64,000 nt of DNA from contig NZ_CP163518.1 of assembly GCF_041080625.1 (NCBI RefSeq), positions 5,208,001-5,272,000 on the forward strand. Direction: 5' to 3'. This DNA is from Streptomyces sp. CG1. Lineage in GTDB: Bacteria > Actinomycetota > Actinomycetes > Streptomycetales > Streptomycetaceae. A program made the position numbers and the translations under genes. The notes below the pieces were generated by a model. The model saw only the letters and a list, made by a program, of their open reading frames with translations. It was not told where the DNA came from and did no database searches. This document shows, piece after piece, positions 60,787 through 64,000 of this stretch (its first letter is position 1; each line of letters begins with the position of its first letter).

Positions 60787-61583
60787 CCGGCTTCCTGTAC
60801 CGGCTGATCGCCACCGACCTTGACGGAACGCTTCTGCGCTCCGACGAGTCGGTCTCGCAGCGCACCCGTGACGCGCTCGCCGCGGCCACCGCGGCGGGCG
60901 CGGCCCACATCGTCGTCACCGGCCGCGCGGTCCCGTGGACCCGGCACATCCTGGACGACCTCGGTTACGACGGCCTCGCCGTCTGCGGCCAGGGCGCACA
61001 GGTCTACGACGCGGGTGCGCACCGCCTGCTGACCTCGGTCACCCTGGACCGGCAGCTGGCGGGCGTGGCCCTGGCCAAGATCGAGGCCGAGGTGGGCCCG
61101 CTGTACCTGGCGGCCGGTCGCGACGGCCTCGACGGTGACGTCCTGGTGGGCCCGGGCTACGCGGTCACCGGTTCCCTCCCCGCCACTCCGTTCACGGACG
61201 TCTCCGACCTCTGGGCGGCTCCGCTGAACAAGATCTACATACAGCATCCGACGCTGTCCGACGACGCGCTGGCCGACGCGGCCCGACAGGCGGCCGGCGG
61301 CTTCGTCACAGTGGCCATGGCGGGCGAGGGCATCGTGGAACTCCTCCCGCTGGGCCTCTCCAAGGCCACAGGCCTGTCTCTGGCGGCCCGCCGCCTCGGC
61401 CTGAGGGCAGCCGACACGATCGCCTTCGGCGATATGCCGAACGACATCCCCATGTTCGCCTGGGCCGGGCACGGGGTGGCGATGGCCAACGCCCATGAGG
61501 AACTCCGCGTGGTCTCCGACGAGGTCACGGCGTCCAACGAGGAGGACGGCATCGCGGTGGTACTGGAGCGATTGCTGCCGTAG
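60783..61583 (+). CDS. Cof-type HAD hydrolase
   Basis: A 266-residue HAD-superfamily IIB phosphatase: motif [15 protein letters not shown] (nucleophile Asp), motif II VVTGRA, the Lys in [19 protein letters not shown], and motif [22 protein letters not shown]. It probably acts on a sugar phosphate or nucleotide-like phosphate. GTG 60783 overlaps the serS stop (GTGA), so it is translated with serS. Confidence 0.92.
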   Translation: MTGFLYRLIATDLDGTLLRSDESVSQRTRDALAAATAAGAAHIVVTGRAVPWTRHILDDLGYDGLAVCGQGAQVYDAGAHRLLTSVTLDRQLAGVALAKIEAEVGPLYLAAGRDGLDGDVLVGPGYAVTGSLPATPFTDVSDLWAAPLNKIYIQHPTLSDDALADAARQAAGGFVTVAMAGEGIVELLPLGLSKATGLSLAARRLGLRAADTIAFGDMPNDIPMFAWAGHGVAMANAHEELRVVSDEVTASNEEDGIAVVLERLLP

Positions 61584-61683
61584 CCGCGGGGACGTGCCGT
61601 GGACTCGGGGTTCATCGTCGAGTGCGGGTGCGTGGTGGCTTGTCACGCCCACGCGGCGGTAGCCGCATATCAGACACTGCCCC

Positions 61684-61700
61684 GCGCCCCTACGGGGCGC
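61684..61700. terminator. Short GC terminator hairpin
   Basis: GCGCCCC-TAC-GGGGCGC, a 7-bp perfect stem between the HAD gene and the convergent tRNA-Ser. Confidence 0.6.
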
Positions 61701-61742
61701 GACCCAGTCGACAAGTCGCCCAAGTCGCAGCGACAACGTTGT

Positions 61743-61830
<88 letters not shown>

Positions 61831-62091
61831 GGGTGGGCGGCCCACGCGAGAGCGACATCGCGTGCTCGAAGCGGCCGCCCCGGGCTGCCCCCAGGGCTCG
61901 ACGGTGGGGTAACTACACCGGAGCCGGCCTCGGGCCGCCCTGTCGGGAGCTGGGCGTACTGCCGTGCATGGACATCGCCCACCTCCACTCCCGGATCACG
62001 GCGCCGGGACGTTCCCGGCGGATGGGGCACAACCACTCTGCCCGGCCGCCGAGTTGAGCGCCACCGAATTAGCCGGCGCCGGGCATCCGTG
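61831..62091. other. Intergenic, nothing recognised
   Basis: 261 bp with no supported gene or strong repeat. Confidence 0.4.
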
Positions 62092-62334
62092 CTACCGGCG
62101 GCGCCACTTACGTCTGCGCGCCTTGCTGAAGAACCAGCCCGCCGGCGGCTCCTCGGAGCGCCACGGCTGCGGCTCGGGCTCCTCGGCCCGCCAGCGTGCG
62201 GCGAGCATCCGGGCTCTCGCGGACGGCTCGGAGGTCTCGGCGGAGCGCACGAAGGCCTCGTCCAGGACCAGCTCGTCCCAGGCGTCTGCGTCCGGCCGTC
62301 CCCGCCCGTCGTGCTGCGGTATCTCCTCTGCCAT
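62092..62334 (-). CDS. Small conserved-looking hydrophilic protein (80 aa)
   Basis: Starts MAEEIPQHDGRGRPDADAWD, followed by ELVLDEAFVRSAETSEPSAR and ARMLAARWRAEEPEPQPW, with a very basic tail FFSKARRRKWRRR. No domain recognised. It lies between a tRNA gene and the ABC transporter on the same strand as the latter. Confidence 0.65.
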   Translation of the reverse strand: MAEEIPQHDGRGRPDADAWDELVLDEAFVRSAETSEPSARARMLAARWRAEEPEPQPWRSEEPPAGWFFSKARRRKWRRR

Positions 62335-62433
62335 CACCGGCCTCCTAGCCGTACATCCGCTTTGCCCAGTGTGCCCGGACCGAGGTGAAGTCCCCGTCAA
62401 TGCCGCCGGGCCCGGACGGGGACCCCGCGGTGC

Positions 62434-63153
62434 CTACTCCTCGCCCGCCAGCTTCAGCGTCCGCAGCTTCTGCCCGGCGTACCAGGTGGCCAGCGCGGTG
62501 ACCGCGACGAGCAGCACGGTGGCCGTCCCCAGACTGACGTCCGAGGTCACCAGGTCCCCGCCGGCGATCTTGTGGGCGACGGCCAGCGACCACTGCTGGA
62601 CACTGAGCGTGCGCGCGCCGGGTACCAGCGAGCCGAACAGCGCCTCCCAGACCAGCGCGTAGACGAGCCCGAAGACCACCGCGTGCCGGGAGACCGTGCC
62701 GAGCAGCAGGAACAGCGCCGAGTAGGCGATGGAGGAGACCAGCGCGGCAACGGTGTAGGCCACGGCGATCTGCTGGCCGTTGCCGTTGAGGATCAGGCCC
62801 GCGATCAGGGTCGGCACCGCCGAGAAGACCATGGTCACGGCGATGGCGACGATCAGCTTGGTGAAGATGATCGCGGGCCGCTTCAGCGGCTTGGACAACA
62901 GATAGACGACGGAGCCGTCGTCTATCTCCGGGCCGATCGCGCCGGTGCCCGCGATGACGCCGATGATCGGCACCATCGTGGCGATCGCGAAGCCGCCGAG
63001 CACGTCGGAGGCCGTCTGGTCGTCGGCTCCGGTCAGGGCCCGCACGGCCACGGAGAGCACGATCAGCAGCAGCGGTAGCGCGCCGAGGATGAGGGCCCGG
63101 CGACGGCCGAGCAGGGCTCGGTAGGTGAGCCGGGCGACGGTGGGGTCGTACAT
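62434..63153 (-). CDS. ABC-2 type transporter permease
   Basis: A 239-residue membrane protein with six predicted TM helices (ALILGALPLLLIVLSVAVRA; IATMVPIIGVIAGTGAIGPE; IVAIAVTMVFSAVPTLIAGL; YTVAALVSSIAYSALFLLLG; HAVVFGLVYALVWEALFGSL; LGTATVLLVAVTALATWYAG). It carries the ABC-2 feature IDDGSVVYLLSKPLKR between TM2 and TM3. It starts 10 bp after the ATPase stop, so the pair forms one exporter; substrate unknown. Confidence 0.9.
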   Translation of the reverse strand: MYDPTVARLTYRALLGRRRALILGALPLLLIVLSVAVRALTGADDQTASDVLGGFAIATMVPIIGVIAGTGAIGPEIDDGSVVYLLSKPLKRPAIIFTKLIVAIAVTMVFSAVPTLIAGLILNGNGQQIAVAYTVAALVSSIAYSALFLLLGTVSRHAVVFGLVYALVWEALFGSLVPGARTLSVQQWSLAVAHKIAGGDLVTSDVSLGTATVLLVAVTALATWYAGQKLRTLKLAGEE

Positions 63154-63163
63154 CTTCGGCCTC

Positions 63164-64000
63164 CTACGCCGCGACCAGATACGAGAAGACGGACTCCAGG
63201 GACTCGTCGGACGGCGAGACCGTGAGGAGCCGGATGCCGTGGTCCCGGGCGACCTTCGGCAGCAGGGCGGTGAAACGGCCGAAGTCGACGGCCTGGATGC
63301 GCAGCGCGCCCTCGCTCATGTCGACCTCGATGCCGGCCGTCGAGGGGTCGGCGATCAGCGCGGCCGCAAGCGCGCGGTCGTCGCTGGAGCGGACCAGATA
63401 GCGGTGCGGGCGGTCGGTCATCAGCCGGCGGATCTTGCGGAAGTCGCCGCTGGCCGCGTGTCGTCCGGCGACGACGACCTCGATGTGCCGGGCGAGCTGC
63501 TCGACCTCTTCGAGGATGTGCGAGGAGAACAGCACGGTGCGGCCCTCGTCGCCCATCTTCCGCAGCAGATCCATCAGTTGCATGCGCTGGCGCGGGTCCA
63601 TGCCGTTGAACGGCTCGTCCAGCAGGAGCAGAGAGGGCTCGTGGACCAGCGCGCTCGCCATCTTCACGCGCTGGCGCATGCCCTTGGAGTACGTGGCGAT
63701 CCTGCGGTCCTGCGCGTACTCCATCTCGACCGTGGCCAGCGCCTTCTGCGCCGCCTTGGCGCCGAGGCCGTGCAGTTCGGCGTTGGCTACGACGAACTCG
63801 CGGCCGGTGAGGAAGTCGTACATCGCCTCGCGCTCGGGGACGATGCCGATGTGCCGGTAGATCTGCTCGTTGCGCCACACCGGCTGTCCGTCGAGGGTGA
63901 CGGTGCCGGTGGAGGGGGCGAGGAAGCCGCCCATCATGTTGATCAGGGTGGACTTTCCGGCGCCGTTGGGGCCGAGCAGGCCGGTGACGCCGGGGCCGAT
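63164..64000 (-). CDS. ABC transporter ATP-binding protein, 5' end outside window
   Basis: 279 codons are visible; the start codon lies beyond the right edge. The Walker A GPNGAGKST is encoded at about 63944-63970. Then follow the signature YSKGMRQRVKMASAL, Walker B LLLLDEPFNGMD, the D-loop and switch His in VLFSSHILEE, and an appended C-terminal domain typical of ABC-2 drug/antibiotic exporters. It energises the permease encoded next to it. Confidence 0.93.
   Translation of the reverse strand: MGPGVTGLLGPNGAGKSTLINMMGGFLAPSTGTVTLDGQPVWRNEQIYRHIGIVPEREAMYDFLTGREFVVANAELHGLGAKAAQKALATVEMEYAQDRRIATYSKGMRQRVKMASALVHEPSLLLLDEPFNGMDPRQRMQLMDLLRKMGDEGRTVLFSSHILEEVEQLARHIEVVVAGRHAASGDFRKIRRLMTDRPHRYLVRSSDDRALAAALIADPSTAGIEVDMSEGALRIQAVDFGRFTALLPKVARDHGIRLLTVSPSDESLESVFSYLVAA

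Overview
The window is about 72% G+C and strongly codon-biased, with frequent GTG starts and GTGA/ATGA stop-start overlaps. Its gene families (SSI-type protease inhibitor, SigE-family sigma factor, HGxxPAAW protein, DUF5926, pSAM2-type integrated element, EfeB/CopCD copper block next to pheA-serS) point to a Streptomyces chromosome. The species cannot be fixed from the sequence alone. Both window edges cut genes: a family 2 glycosyltransferase on the left and an ABC transporter ATPase on the right.

Layout. 0-5.7 kb: an envelope-type two-component system (response regulator, sensor kinase, glycosyltransferase), an ABM-domain protein, a DUF2797 protein, and a divergent HGxxPAAW membrane protein/MarR pair. 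5.78-9.82 kb: a decayed integrated element in tRNA-Arg(ACG), flanked by a 43-bp duplication. It holds an integrase tail, a transposase scrap and an intact TetR/SDR pair. 9.8-24.9 kb: tRNA-Ser(GCT), an SSI-family inhibitor, a 1,496-residue PAS/degenerate-kinase/receiver protein, an acyl-CoA synthetase, a SigE-family sigma factor, a five-gene operon resembling the mycobacterial igr (steroid side-chain) cluster, a small secreted N/Q/S-rich protein and an orphan Prim-Pol protein.

25.04-39.32 kb: a complete pSAM2-type actinomycete integrative and conjugative element (AICE) in tRNA-Ser(UGA). Its backbone is GntR, SCO3933-family regulator, FtsK-type translocase, SpdB-like DUF2637 protein, Rep, Xis and Int. 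Cargo is a lower-GC zinc-ribbon/unknown pair, a secreted peptide, an XRE-PLD regulator with a Nudix hydrolase, and a 424-residue unknown next to the right att site. Unusually, the duplicated att sequence covers the 5' half and upstream region of the tRNA, so the working tRNA gene is a chromosome/element hybrid.

39.3-51.3 kb: HtrA-like protease, GDPD, HATPase anti-sigma-like proteins, DUF5926/SEC-C protein, a second Prim-Pol protein, a GAF-PP2C phosphatase, Xaa-Pro aminopeptidase and a MocR regulator behind a long inverted repeat. 51.4-57.8 kb: a copper/haem block (membrane protein, YcnI, SCO1, PCuAC, CopC-CopD fusion, Tat-exported DyP/EfeB). 58.0-61.6 kb: pheA, a 550-bp gap rich in DnaA-box-like sites, serS, and a HAD phosphatase coupled to serS. 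The end holds a second tRNA-Ser(GCT), a small conserved protein and an ABC transporter.

Most novel-looking material: the 5'-half tRNA att arrangement with putative arm sites; the AICE cargo genes of unknown function; a GntR repressor convergent with a small coiled-coil protein whose helix resembles the repressor's own C-terminus; and a two-hairpin block present in both integrated elements. Function statements rest on motif recognition by eye, and no database search was run.
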